64,000 nucleotides of DNA from an uncultured Eubacterium sp. (lineage in GTDB: Bacteria > Bacillota > Clostridia > Lachnospirales > Lachnospiraceae): NCBI GenBank assembly GCA_910589595.1, contig CAJUTM010000011.1:1-64000 (forward strand), in the 5' to 3' direction. Shown here in pieces: positions 8,828 to 18,037 of this stretch (position 1 is its first letter; each line of letters begins with the position of its first letter). The translations under genes and the position numbers were made by a program. Under the pieces are notes generated by a model. It had not been told where the DNA came from. It saw nothing but the letters and a program-made list of their open reading frames with translations, and searched no databases.

Positions 8828-9532
8828 CTATATACTCTTCATATATTTCAAAATAACACTGGAAAACTCCCGACTCCTCAGCCGTGATACGGGAATCTCC
8901 CCGCCGTTATCCATATATGCAATACTATTCTTATAACTTCTTAAATGTCTCAGATTAATCAGATAGCTTCTATGACATCGGAAAAACCAATTGTTCAGTC
9001 TGGCTTCCAGATTCTCAATCCGCTCATAATAATCAATAACCTCATCCGAAGCCAAGTTAAGATATATCTTCCGATCTATAATCTCACAGAAAATAATGTC
9101 ATCCAGAGAAATAATATAACTCTCATGTCCCCTTTGGATAAGCAGGCCCGCTTCCTTTGCATTTTGCATAGACTCACAAAGACGCTCCATTGTCTTTTCA
9201 AACTGTTCTCTTTCGACTGGCTTAACCAGATAATCGTAAGCCTGTACCTCAAAAGACTGAAATACCATCTCCCGAAGTACCGTAATAAAAATCAGAAAGC
9301 CCCGAAACTTATTTTCCCGCAGCTTCCTTGCCGTTTCCATACCATCAATATTTTTCATCTGAATATCCAAAAATAAAATATCTATCTGTCCATCGTATTT
9401 CAATAGTTCTTCGCCGCTGGAAAAACGAAGAATAATTGTCTCCATATTTTTTCTGCGGAAAAATTCAGAGGTGACTGACCGTATATGCTCGGACATAGAT
9501 GTTTCATCATCACAAATCGCAACATAAATCAA
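8828..9532 (-). CDS. LytTR-family response regulator (AgrA-like)
   Basis: A 234-residue regulator with a receiver domain at residues 1-120 (acidic CDDE near residue 8, phospho-acceptor Asp in ILFLDIQM at about residue 57, Lys in YLVKPVE) and a C-terminal LytTR DNA-binding domain (about 135-234) with FFRCHRSYLINL. It is co-transcribed with the kinase gene. LytTR proteins bind direct repeats upstream of virulence, bacteriocin or competence genes; no target is evident here. A GGAGG site precedes the start. Confidence 0.9.
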   Translation of the reverse strand: MIYVAICDDETSMSEHIRSVTSEFFRRKNMETIILRFSSGEELLKYDGQIDILFLDIQMKNIDGMETARKLRENKFRGFLIFITVLREMVFQSFEVQAYDYLVKPVEREQFEKTMERLCESMQNAKEAGLLIQRGHESYIISLDDIIFCEIIDRKIYLNLASDEVIDYYERIENLEARLNNWFFRCHRSYLINLRHLRSYKNSIAYMDNGGEIPVSRLRSREFSSVILKYMKSI

Positions 9533-9579
9533 TCCATCACCTCCTGATACAATGAATATTAAGCTCTTTCCATCTCTTT

Positions 9580-10101
9580 TTATTTAAGGAAAACCGTATT
9601 CTTCCGTCTGTAAGTATCGTTGTCTTTCAAACTTAATTCCTGCTTTACCTGCGTCAATTTTTTCTCCAGTTCTTTAACTTTCTCCTCATCTCCGGAAGCC
9701 GATTGAATTTGCTGCTCCAACTCTTTCACTTTCCCTTTCAGTTTTTTAATTTCCCGATCCACCTTATCCGTATTACCAACACATTTTTCTCCAGCCTTTT
9801 CTGGATTATTGCTGCTTTCTTTAGTTTCCTCCTTTTCATCTGTCTGCGCAGGCTTATTCAGGTCGTCAAAAATAATTTCCCGACTGCCGTCCTCATTCTG
9901 CTCCAGCCGATACAATCCGGTAGATTCCTTTTCTGATTTCCTGCTGCTGACGTACTCATCCTGAGGTTCAGACAGCTTAGCAGCGCCTTTTGTCTCTGTC
10001 TCCCGGTCTCTTTCGGTATTTCGTGCATTCTGTGTCTCTTTCGCCATCTCTGCATAATTGGTCTGGAAATTTTCATAGTTTCCATTAATCTGCATTGCCA
10101 T
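9580..10101 (-). CDS. Hypothetical coiled-coil protein
   Basis: A 173-residue, highly charged protein without signal peptide or membrane segment. Residues 1-95 are low-complexity and polar. Residues 113-155 form a strong heptad coiled coil (KLKGKVKELEQQIQ, then KVKELEKKLTQVKQEL). It ends in a DNDTYRRKNT block that I recall from small Lachnospiraceae proteins with similar charged middles; a distant FlxA-like relationship is possible but unproven. A clear AAGGAGG site precedes the ATG. It lies 47 bases upstream of the LytTR gene and could be co-transcribed. The function is unknown. Confidence 0.6.
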   Translation of the reverse strand: MAMQINGNYENFQTNYAEMAKETQNARNTERDRETETKGAAKLSEPQDEYVSSRKSEKESTGLYRLEQNEDGSREIIFDDLNKPAQTDEKEETKESSNNPEKAGEKCVGNTDKVDREIKKLKGKVKELEQQIQSASGDEEKVKELEKKLTQVKQELSLKDNDTYRRKNTVFLK

Positions 10102-10264
10102 AGATGTACCTCCTTCAATTTTGTATTGTGAGGTTGCGTCTTTTTAAATAGCTACCCTCGTTTTCTTTTTCGGCTGAAAGAAGCAGCAGATTATTTCTTT
10201 TGTTGTGAGATGTCTTCCAGTTGTTGTGAAATGCGTTCCATAAACCCGTTTCTTAACCGCCAGT

Positions 10265-11008
10265 CTACGCTCTCATCGCTCCGTCGACCGACAACACTTC
10301 CCCAGTCACATAACTGGCCATATCACTTGCAAGAAACACAAATGCGTTCGCCACGTCTTCCGGTTCCCCAATTCTGCGAAGCGGAACTGACGCCGCCATC
10401 GGTTCAATCATTTCTTTCGGAAGAGCTGCTACCATATCTGTCCTCGTAATACCGGGGGCAACCGCATTCACGCGGATATTATCCGGTCCCAATTCCCTTG
10501 CAAGAGAAAGCGTCAGACCATTGACGGCAAACTTACTTGTTGGATAGGCAACCCCTGCCGGCTGCCCACTGATACTTACCATAGAGCTTGTATTGATAAT
10601 GCAGCCGCCGCCCTGTTTCTTCATAATTTTTACGGCCGGCTGAATGGCATAAAAAATAGAATTCACATTGAGATTAATAACCTTTTCGAACTGTCCCTGT
10701 TCATAATTTTCAACCTTTGTGCTGTCAGAAATTCCGGCATTATTCACCAGAATATCAATTCTTCCGAACTTTTCTTTCACAGCTTCTATCGCCTCTTCCA
10801 CGCTCTTTTCATCAGAAAGATTCGGATAAGCACCATCTACTTCCCATTGCGGATTCTCATTTTTTAAAGATGAGAGAGCCTTGTCCACCGTTTCTTTTCT
10901 GGAGCCAAACAGAACTACTTTCGCCCCGTTTTCTAAATATTTTTTTACAATTGCAAATCCAATCCCACGTGTTCCTCCTGTAACAACTGCTACCTTACCT
11001 TTTAACAT
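10265..11008 (-). CDS. Short-chain dehydrogenase/reductase (FabG/BaiA-like)
   Basis: A 247-residue classical SDR with the NAD(P)-binding TGGTRGIG at 10-17, NNAG at 89-92, catalytic Ser about 142, Tyr 155 and Lys 159 (YPTSK), and a C-terminal VDGAMRA. There is an RKE-like stretch after the second strand. The family includes 3-oxoacyl-ACP reductases and gut hydroxysteroid dehydrogenases; the DGAYPNLSDEKSV stretch and the ending recall BaiA, but the substrate cannot be assigned. GGAGG precedes the ATG. It has no fatty-acid or bile-acid neighbours and appears monocistronic. Confidence 0.85.
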   Translation of the reverse strand: MLKGKVAVVTGGTRGIGFAIVKKYLENGAKVVLFGSRKETVDKALSSLKNENPQWEVDGAYPNLSDEKSVEEAIEAVKEKFGRIDILVNNAGISDSTKVENYEQGQFEKVINLNVNSIFYAIQPAVKIMKKQGGGCIINTSSMVSISGQPAGVAYPTSKFAVNGLTLSLARELGPDNIRVNAVAPGITRTDMVAALPKEMIEPMAASVPLRRIGEPEDVANAFVFLASDMASYVTGEVLSVDGAMRA

Positions 11009-11194
11009 ATGACTACCTCCTGAAATTAATATTGTCTGGATTTTGTATCTTATACACTTATCTCATAATAAAAAAGATATCAACACTACGGCTGACACAC
11101 TGCTGGAAACAAAAATAATATCACAAATATTATACTCCTGATTACTGAAAATTTCTACCTGTTTTTACACATGTTATCAAAATGTTATCAAAAT

Positions 11195-12931
11195 CTACCC
11201 CGGCAGACTATCCCGCACACAAAGCGCCCCCCAGCCCACGCTGTCATTCGGATATTCCTCAAACGCCGGCAGTTGCCGCGCCCCGCGAATGAGAAAGGCT
11301 TTTACTTTTTGTCCAAAAAGATAAGGGTCCCGCCCCTCAACAATACCATACTGCATTAGCAGGGCGGCGCTCCCCGTGACAAACGGGCATGCCATAGATG
11401 TTCCCGTACGGCTCACATAGCCGCCTCCGGGAGAACATGACAAAATATCAACCCCGGGAGCAACCAAATCCGGCTTAACCCATCCACAGCAGACATAACC
11501 CCGCCCCGAAAAAGGCGCATAGCTATCGGTGTCGCCATTATAAGCGCCTACTGTAATCGGTCTTGAAGCAGTGGAGGGAATTGTCAGCGTGCGGTCGGCA
11601 TCCGAGATAAGAAATCCCGTCTCGCGATTGATACTGCTGCCGCTCGGCATCCACAAATCAATTTGTCCGTCTACTACCATCTTCGGTATGAATACGATTT
11701 TCCAAACACCGCTTCGAATATTGGAGCTTACCCCCTCCGGCAGCAGTTCAAAATAAATTTCCTGCACAATGCTATATGGCGCCGGGTCTCCAAAATACCA
11801 TAATAATTCTGTTCCATCAATTACATAACGGTACATTCCCTGCAAATCCTCTCCGAGAATTATTTCATCTCCGGACGGGGAAGTCAGGCGTATCTGGAAA
11901 GAATCCGTGTATTGTTTCCAAATCTGAATGGCCAGATTATATTCTCCCGGCGCCACGACAAACTCAATTAAACTGTTCATTCCCATCATCAGCTCTACTG
12001 CCGCATGTCTGGCGAGATTTCCCTCATTTCCGCTCCCCACGCATATCGTTGTCCGCCCCATATTCGCAACCGTATCCAAATACGTCTCAATCAGCGAAGT
12101 ACCCGTATGGGAGCCGTAATTGTTCCCATAACTAAGATTGAGCGCTAATGGTTCATTTCTGCGAATGCTCATGCGCACGCAAAAATCAATGCCTTGCATT
12201 AACTGTGCCGTTTGCGGGAAGCCCTCTGCTGTCGGACTCCCCAATTTTACAACAAGAATATCGGCCTCGTAGGCGACGCCCCGATTCTCTCCACGGCTCG
12301 CCCGTCCGTTTCCGGCCGCAATCCCCGCCACATGCGTGCCATGCCCGCTTCTATCCTGCGTCGGAGAGCGGCTTTCATTTTGCAGTATCGTATTAATGTC
12401 CTCTTCCGAAAAATACACTCCTCTCTGATATCCTTCCGGAGGAGCCTGCCCGGAACCCTCCTCCGGCGTCAATGTCTGGTCCCACAGACCAACAATGCGG
12501 GTAGTACCATCCTCCTTGCGAAAATCCGGATGGAAAATATCAATACCGCTATCCACAATTCCTACCAGAATACCCTGTCCGGTCAGTGAATACGGTGGAC
12601 GCTGTACCGGCGGTATGCAGGAAACAAGCTTTCCTTCATAGACCGCAAAAGAAAGAGCCTTTGGTTTCTCAATAAACTCTACCAACGGCTCCTCGGACAA
12701 TTGTAATAATTGTTCTCTTGTAACTTCCGCTATAGCAAAACCACCGAGCAAATCTACCCAGTTTTCATAGCGCTCCGACAAATTCCCCATCTCTCCGGAA
12801 TAGCGCAGGATAATTTCCCATTTCGCATCCTGCGTATCATAACCAACCTGAAGATTTTCGCTCTTCTCCCTTGTCTGCTCGTCTACATCTAAGGATAACT
12901 CCAACAGGTTTTCTATTTTCTGGTCTGCCAT
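11195..12931 (-). CDS. S8 family serine peptidase, Csp (germination protease) type
   Basis: A 578-residue subtilase with an intact triad: Asp127 (VDSGID), His197 (GHGTHVAG), Ser512 (GTSMACPFVTG), plus oxyanion Asn302 (GSGNEG). A jelly-roll-like insert of about 150 residues lies between the Asn and Ser motifs, as in clostridial CspA/B/C. There is an N-terminal prodomain of about 100 residues and no secretion signal, fitting deposition in the spore. Csp proteases activate the cortex hydrolase SleC in germination. The gene lies one base after sigK, so mother-cell expression under SigK is likely. RBS AGAGGA lies inside the end of sigK. Confidence 0.88.
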   Translation of the reverse strand: MADQKIENLLELSLDVDEQTREKSENLQVGYDTQDAKWEIILRYSGEMGNLSERYENWVDLLGGFAIAEVTREQLLQLSEEPLVEFIEKPKALSFAVYEGKLVSCIPPVQRPPYSLTGQGILVGIVDSGIDIFHPDFRKEDGTTRIVGLWDQTLTPEEGSGQAPPEGYQRGVYFSEEDINTILQNESRSPTQDRSGHGTHVAGIAAGNGRASRGENRGVAYEADILVVKLGSPTAEGFPQTAQLMQGIDFCVRMSIRRNEPLALNLSYGNNYGSHTGTSLIETYLDTVANMGRTTICVGSGNEGNLARHAAVELMMGMNSLIEFVVAPGEYNLAIQIWKQYTDSFQIRLTSPSGDEIILGEDLQGMYRYVIDGTELLWYFGDPAPYSIVQEIYFELLPEGVSSNIRSGVWKIVFIPKMVVDGQIDLWMPSGSSINRETGFLISDADRTLTIPSTASRPITVGAYNGDTDSYAPFSGRGYVCCGWVKPDLVAPGVDILSCSPGGGYVSRTGTSMACPFVTGSAALLMQYGIVEGRDPYLFGQKVKAFLIRGARQLPAFEEYPNDSVGWGALCVRDSLPG

Positions 12932-12932
12932 A

Positions 12933-13589
12933 CTAACATCCTCTTACTTTCTCATACGCCCGACGCAGTTTCTGCAATGCTTTCTTTTCGATTCGACTCA
13001 CATAACTGCGAGAGATGCCAAGCTGTCGGGCGATTTCCCGCTGCGTCACTTCCGGATGCTCCGGAATACGCGGCCGCTCGGGCACTCCATAGCGGAGACG
13101 AATAATCAGCTTTTCTCTCTCGGTCAGATTTTCTTCAATCAATCCATACAGTTTTGAAATATTCTCTTCCTTTTCCATCCGCTCCGGAATATCTTCATCC
13201 ACACTTTCCAGAATATCAAGAAAACTCAACGAATTTCCCTCTCCGTCATCCCCGCCGATTGGCTCATAGAGAAAGACTTCTTTCGACTGTTTCTTGTCAC
13301 TGCGAAACGTCATAAGGAGTTCATTATCAATACACCGCGAAGCATAAGTGGCGAGACGAACACCTTTCCCCTGACGGTATGTGTCCACTGCCTTTATGAG
13401 TCCTATCGTCCCAATCGAAATCAAGTCATCTACGCTATGGTCGGTATTACTATATTTTTTTACAAGATAGGCAACGAGACGTAAGTTATGCTCAATTAAA
13501 ATGGTTCTTGCCTCCCTGTCTCCCTGCTCCCATCTCTTGATATACTCATTCTCTTCCTCGACACTCAAAGGTTGTGGAAATGCCTGCAT
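12933..13589 (-). CDS. sigK: RNA polymerase sporulation sigma factor SigK, without pro-sequence
   Basis: A 218-residue sigma-70 factor for the late mother-cell stage. It opens with MQAFPQPLSVEEE, matching the start of mature Bacillus SigK, then region 2 (EHNLRLVAYLVKKYSNTDHS, DLISIGTIGLIKAV) and region 4 (TQREIARQLGISRSYVSRIE). The N-terminal membrane pro-sequence is absent: GGAGG directly precedes the ATG and an in-frame TGA lies ten codons upstream. The reading frame is continuous, so no skin-type element splits it here. It forms an operon with the downstream Csp-type protease. Confidence 0.93.
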   Translation of the reverse strand: MQAFPQPLSVEEENEYIKRWEQGDREARTILIEHNLRLVAYLVKKYSNTDHSVDDLISIGTIGLIKAVDTYRQGKGVRLATYASRCIDNELLMTFRSDKKQSKEVFLYEPIGGDDGEGNSLSFLDILESVDEDIPERMEKEENISKLYGLIEENLTEREKLIIRLRYGVPERPRIPEHPEVTQREIARQLGISRSYVSRIEKKALQKLRRAYEKVRGC

Positions 13590-13747
13590 ACAGACCTCCG
13601 TCAGAACTACATTACTTCATTCTATGACTTTTTTTGTCCATTAGTGCCTGACTACCTGCAAGAAATATTTGAAATCATCTACCGGTTTGTGATAAGATAA
13701 CTATACTTTGTGAATCTACGCATTGATAATGAAATGGAGGAACAGAC

Positions 13748-14899
13748 ATGAATAAAAAAGAAATTGCAGAAATTAAGAAGCGTTTTACGAAAACCAAATG
13801 CACCGTAACCCGTATTTGCGGATGTTATGTCGACGCGGAAAAACAGAAACGGATGACACTAAAAGAAGCATTTGCCGGACTTCCGGAAGAAGAAATGTTT
13901 AAATACATAGATATTTTTCGAAAAACCCTTTCCGGCTCGATTGGAAAGACATTGATGAATATGGAATTTCCGACAGAAGAAGAGACAGCGGAAGACGGAA
14001 AACAGCGGTTTCTTATGCAATTGCTGGAGAGCAAACTCGCAGACGAACAGCTTCTCAATCAGTTTTACGACACAATTATTGAGAACTACAATTATCCGGA
14101 AAATTATTTCATTATTCTCATTCACGACGCCTATGATATTCCTAAAATTACAACTGATGGCATCGAAAATTTCGACGCCTCCGAGTATGTATACGATTAT
14201 ATACTGTGCAGCATATGTCCGGTAAAATTAACAAAACCGGGATTGTGTTATAATACCGAGACCAACCATATTCAGGACCGAATACGCGACTGGCTCGTAC
14301 AGCCTCCGGAACTCGGCTTTCTGTTTCCGGCTTTCAATGACCGCAATATGGATATCCACAGCCTCCTGTACTACTCTAAAAATTCAGACGATTTAGATTT
14401 GGCAATAACGGAAAATGTCCTCGGCTGCCGCCTGCCTCTGCCGCCAAAGAGCCAGAAAGAAACCTTTAACGCTATTGTGGAGGAAGCGCTTGGTCTGGAG
14501 TGTGATTATGATATCGTAAAATCCATCCACGAAAACTTGAATCAGATGGTGGAAGAAAATAAAGAGAATCCGGAACCTCTTGCTTTAGACCGCACCGATA
14601 TCGGAAGACTTCTGGAAAAGAGCGGTGTGGAAGAAGAACAGCTTGCCGTGTTTGAGACGCGCTATGACGAGACGGTAGGAGAAAAAGAACATCTAATGGC
14701 GAATAACATTTCCAACACCCGCAAATTTGAAGTGCGGACGCCGGATGTAACCGTGCAGGTAAATCCAGAGAGAACCGATTTAATTGAGACAAAAGTAATC
14801 GACGGCGTACCATGCCTTGTGATTGAAATCAATGATTTAGTGGAAGTAAACGGCATACAGATTGTATCGGATTTAGCTGACGATACCAAGACGAATTGA
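13748..14899 (+). CDS. DUF4317 domain protein
   Basis: A 383-residue cytoplasmic protein of the DUF4317 family, recognised by the N-terminal KKEIAEIKKRF and ICGCYVD segments. No catalytic motif can be assigned. It has no signal peptide or membrane helix. ATGGAGG lies eight bases before the ATG. It is one of few plus-strand genes in the window, divergent from sigK and convergent with fprA, with a shared bidirectional terminator. The function is unknown. Confidence 0.8.
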   Translation: MNKKEIAEIKKRFTKTKCTVTRICGCYVDAEKQKRMTLKEAFAGLPEEEMFKYIDIFRKTLSGSIGKTLMNMEFPTEEETAEDGKQRFLMQLLESKLADEQLLNQFYDTIIENYNYPENYFIILIHDAYDIPKITTDGIENFDASEYVYDYILCSICPVKLTKPGLCYNTETNHIQDRIRDWLVQPPELGFLFPAFNDRNMDIHSLLYYSKNSDDLDLAITENVLGCRLPLPPKSQKETFNAIVEEALGLECDYDIVKSIHENLNQMVEENKENPEPLALDRTDIGRLLEKSGVEEEQLAVFETRYDETVGEKEHLMANNISNTRKFEVRTPDVTVQVNPERTDLIETKVIDGVPCLVIEINDLVEVNGIQIVSDLADDTKTN

Positions 14900-14916
14900 A
14901 AATAGCATACGCATGG

Positions 14917-14956
14917 AAAAGCGCTGCTTCCGAAATCAGAAAGCAGCGCTTTTTTC
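14917..14956. terminator. Bidirectional intrinsic terminator
   Basis: AAAAGCGCTGCTT (14917-14929) pairs with AAGCAGCGCTTTT across a short loop, with A-runs on one side and T-runs on the other. It lies between the convergent DUF4317 and fprA genes and can stop transcription from both. Confidence 0.85.
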
Positions 14957-14988
14957 AGCGTAATACATCCGCGCGATTTTTCACACGG

Positions 14989-16152
14989 TTATTGTAACAA
15001 TTCCTGTGCAAGTATTTCCATCTGCGCAACGTCGTCCTCTTTCATCGTTGACTTAATCGTTACCATATGCTCGCACAGCGTCATATTTTTCATTCCTTCT
15101 ACGATTTCACGCATTTTCCTGTTTGCCATCGGCCCCCAGCTTCCATTTTCCAAAAAGGCAACTTTCTTATTTTGAAAGTTCTTGTGCCCGAGCCGGTACA
15201 GAAAATCCTGCATTGGAGAGAACAAACCGCCGTCATAGGTAGCGCAGGCAAGTACTATTTTATCATAGCGGAACGCGTCTTCCACAGCCTCTGCCATATC
15301 CTCGCGGCACAAATCGCTGACAACTACTTTGGCAGCTCCTTTCGCAGTCAGTATCTCGCCGAGTTTTTCTGCCGCCTTTCCGGTATTGCCGTGAATCGAA
15401 GCATACGCCACAAACACGCCGTCGTCCTCCGCCTCATAACTCGTCCATGTCTTGTATTTGCCTATGTAATATGATAAGTCTTCCTGTAAAATCGGGCCAT
15501 GCAGCGGACAAATCTTCTCTATCTCAAGTGCGGCCGCCTTTTTCAGCAGCGCCGCCGCCTGCACGCCGTATTTGCCGACGATATTAAAATAATAGCGACG
15601 AGCTTCACACGCCCAATCTTCTTCCGTGTCCAGCGTGCCGAATTTACCAAAAGCGTCGGCAGAAAATAAAACCTTTTCCGTCGTTTCATACTCTACCATA
15701 ACTTCCGGCCAATGAACCATCGGCGCCATCATAAAAGTGAGGGTATGCTTTCCCAAATCAAGAGTATCCCCCTCGGCCACTTCTACTTTTTTTCCCTCCA
15801 AATCCAACTCCATAAACTGAGGGAGCATGGCAAACACTTTGGCATTACTAACGAGTTTCATCTGTGGATATTTCGCCATCACATCGGCAATACTGCCGCT
15901 GTGGTCTGGCTCCATATGTGATACGATAAGATAATCCGGCAAACGGCCATCCAATTCCGTCTCAATATTAGAAAGCCATTCATCCGTTTTACGGCCATCG
16001 ACCGAATCCATCAGGGCAACTTTTTCGTCCATAATCAAATACGAATTATATGACACCCCATTGGGAACGATAAACTGACTTTCAAATAAATCAATGTCTT
16101 TGTCATCCACGCCAACATAACGAATGGCATCGGAAATTGTAACTTTACTCAT
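14989..16152 (-). CDS. fprA: Flavodiiron protein (FprA family, oxygen/NO reductase)
   Basis: A 387-residue A-type flavoprotein. The N-terminal metallo-beta-lactamase-like domain carries the diiron ligands (SHMEPDHSG, then MVHWPEVM, SADAFG, CPLHGPI). The C-terminal flavodoxin domain begins near residue 250 with the FMN loop ASIHGNTGKAA. In anaerobes these enzymes reduce O2 to water or NO to N2O and protect against oxidative stress, with electrons from rubredoxin or similar. AAGGAGG precedes the ATG. It is monocistronic with a strong terminator. Confidence 0.95.
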   Translation of the reverse strand: MSKVTISDAIRYVGVDDKDIDLFESQFIVPNGVSYNSYLIMDEKVALMDSVDGRKTDEWLSNIETELDGRLPDYLIVSHMEPDHSGSIADVMAKYPQMKLVSNAKVFAMLPQFMELDLEGKKVEVAEGDTLDLGKHTLTFMMAPMVHWPEVMVEYETTEKVLFSADAFGKFGTLDTEEDWACEARRYYFNIVGKYGVQAAALLKKAAALEIEKICPLHGPILQEDLSYYIGKYKTWTSYEAEDDGVFVAYASIHGNTGKAAEKLGEILTAKGAAKVVVSDLCREDMAEAVEDAFRYDKIVLACATYDGGLFSPMQDFLYRLGHKNFQNKKVAFLENGSWGPMANRKMREIVEGMKNMTLCEHMVTIKSTMKEDDVAQMEILAQELLQ

Positions 16153-16222
16153 GTCTTTTTTCCTCCTTCGAAATGAAAATACATAAGTTCAGTATACAAT
16201 TTAGCAATGCCAAAATCAAGAA

Positions 16223-17470
16223 TTATTCTTCAACAAGAAAACAATCGTGTGAATCAATTGTCTGCTCTTCCGTAAAATCAATCTTTTCGTCCGTCCATAA
16301 ATTATATCCAGATGCACCGTCGGCATACTGCGATGGTGTCACGGCAATACACGTATCCGCAATATTGAAAATAGCGGTATACTTCTTATCATCATACCGG
16401 CCGACTGCTTTCCATACAATCATTTTGTCATTCCGGAACACCTCTTTTGCATGGGAAGAGTTCTCTAACAGATAGAGCACACGCTGATTCGTAATCAGTG
16501 ACAGCGTCCAATCATCCAGTTCCGGCAATTCCGCACCTAACATCATCGGCGAACGGAATATGCTCCACAGCGTCATCATCGTGCGCTGTTCCACTTTTGT
16601 AAAATTGGTCTGCCGTTCATCTCCAAACCCCTTGCCAATCCGTCCGAGCGGAAGCATATCACAGTCCGGATAACCGCCATCCCTCACCGAATCCTGCCAA
16701 TTGCGGCAGCGGTCGAACATATCGCGCAGAGACTTCCAGTTATCCCAGAAATCATCCGTAATCCGCCACATATTTGCATTTTCGTGATAATACTCCGCCA
16801 GTTCGGGAAGCGCCGGACCGGGAGACAGACTGAGAACGATATCGCGCCCACATTTTGCAATGGCCCGATGAAGCATGGCAATCTCCTCTTTTGCCGTATC
16901 GGCGTCTAAGCGGCAAATATCATCACATTTAATAAAATCTACACCCCACTCCGCATAGAGATTCATTAGAGAGTCGTAATATTCCTGCGCCCCCGGCGCG
17001 TCCGGAAGAATACCGTACATATCCGGATTCCAATAACAAATATTATTGGCTGCGGCAATCTGGTTCGCCGTATATTCCGTTCCCAATATCCTGCCGTGAT
17101 GATGAGCCGCAATGCGTGGTATGCCACGCATAATATGAATACCAAACTTTAACCCTCTGTCATGTATGTACTGTGCAAGCGGCGCAAAACCCTTTCCACC
17201 GGCGGAAGAGGGAAAGCGCTGCGGACAGGGAAGTAAACGGGAATACTCATCCATTTCCACATCCCAGAAAGGAATATATTGATGTTTATTTCGCTGTGTA
17301 CCGGCATCATACGCATACCACTCGATATCAACTACAATATATTCCCATCCATATTCTTTTAAATGTTCTGCCATGTAGTCGGCATTTGCTTTCACCTGCT
17401 GCTCATTCACGGTAGTATCATAATAATCATAACTATTCCACCCCATCGGTGGTTTTTTCCATGTCAGCAT
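16223..17470 (-). CDS. Glycoside hydrolase family 27 protein (alpha-galactosidase-like)
   Basis: A 415-residue TIM-barrel glycosidase. GH27 hallmarks: KPPMGWNSYDYY near the N-terminus, VDIEWY, the nucleophile region FIKCDDIC (usually KYDNC), and the acid/base region WRITDDFWDNW, followed by SPMMLGAELPELDDWTL. The C-terminal 90 residues form a beta domain. There is no signal peptide, so it acts on imported oligosaccharides. Start ATG at 17470 has AAGAGGA upstream. The substituted residue next to the nucleophile and the C-D-D-I-C variant suggest an unusual subfamily; beta-L-arabinopyranosidase is an alternative. It follows the Rrf2 gene by 48 bases. Confidence 0.85.
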   Translation of the reverse strand: MLTWKKPPMGWNSYDYYDTTVNEQQVKANADYMAEHLKEYGWEYIVVDIEWYAYDAGTQRNKHQYIPFWDVEMDEYSRLLPCPQRFPSSAGGKGFAPLAQYIHDRGLKFGIHIMRGIPRIAAHHHGRILGTEYTANQIAAANNICYWNPDMYGILPDAPGAQEYYDSLMNLYAEWGVDFIKCDDICRLDADTAKEEIAMLHRAIAKCGRDIVLSLSPGPALPELAEYYHENANMWRITDDFWDNWKSLRDMFDRCRNWQDSVRDGGYPDCDMLPLGRIGKGFGDERQTNFTKVEQRTMMTLWSIFRSPMMLGAELPELDDWTLSLITNQRVLYLLENSSHAKEVFRNDKMIVWKAVGRYDDKKYTAIFNIADTCIAVTPSQYADGASGYNLWTDEKIDFTEEQTIDSHDCFLVEE

Positions 17471-17518
17471 ATTTATCCTCTTTTCCTTTTTATAGACATA
17501 TCCGGTTTCTGGCATATA

Positions 17519-17953
17519 TCAAATGTTATAACTGCCGCCTCCCGCCATCTGCCAGTCGACCAAATCGGCAAGAGTAATGTTATCAATCACTTCACTAATC
17601 GCCTCATTCAACCGCTTCCACACAATTGAAGTCGCACAATTTTCCATGCGGTCGCAGGCAATAATTTCCTTGTCCACACAATCGACAGGAGCCATACTCC
17701 CCTCTGTCAAGCGCAAAATCATCCCAACCGTATAATCTTCCGGCTTCTTTGTGAGAAGATAGCCGCCCTGAGGCCCGCGGATACTACGCACAAAACGCGC
17801 CTTATTTAATATCGAAATAATCTGCTCCAAATATTTATCTGAAATTCCCTGCCGGCAGGCAATCTCCTTGATTCGAATCGGCTTTTCCGTATCATTTAGC
17901 GCCAAGTCCAGCATAAGACGCAATGCATACCGTCCCTTTGTAGAAATCTTCAC
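17519..17953 (-). CDS. Rrf2/IscR-family regulator with three conserved cysteines
   Basis: A 144-residue winged-helix regulator beginning MKISTKGRYALRLMLDLA, the Rrf2 signature. Three cysteines in VDCVDKEIIACDRMENC occupy the place where IscR binds a [2Fe-2S] cluster, so Fe-S or redox sensing is likely. The start is GTG, with GGAGAG seven bases upstream. In most Clostridia this gene precedes iscS/iscU; here a GH27 gene follows instead. The recognition helix lies around residues 28-48. An upstream promoter lies in the 84-base gap after bioB. Confidence 0.88.
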   Translation of the reverse strand: MKISTKGRYALRLMLDLALNDTEKPIRIKEIACRQGISDKYLEQIISILNKARFVRSIRGPQGGYLLTKKPEDYTVGMILRLTEGSMAPVDCVDKEIIACDRMENCATSIVWKRLNEAISEVIDNITLADLVDWQMAGGGSYNI

Positions 17954-18037
17954 AATACATCTCTCCTAACCATACATTTCCTACTACAATTATATGATAC
18001 AATAAGCACAAACAAAATGCAAGAAAGATTACCCTAA

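Noticed and set aside
9533..10264. An AgrD-type autoinducing peptide gene near the kinase pair
   Set aside because: The intergenic stretches hold no small frame with a signal-like N-terminus and a conserved Cys; no AgrB is present.
12933..13589. sigK split by a skin-like element
   Set aside because: The reading frame is continuous from region 2 through region 4 and no recombinase lies nearby.
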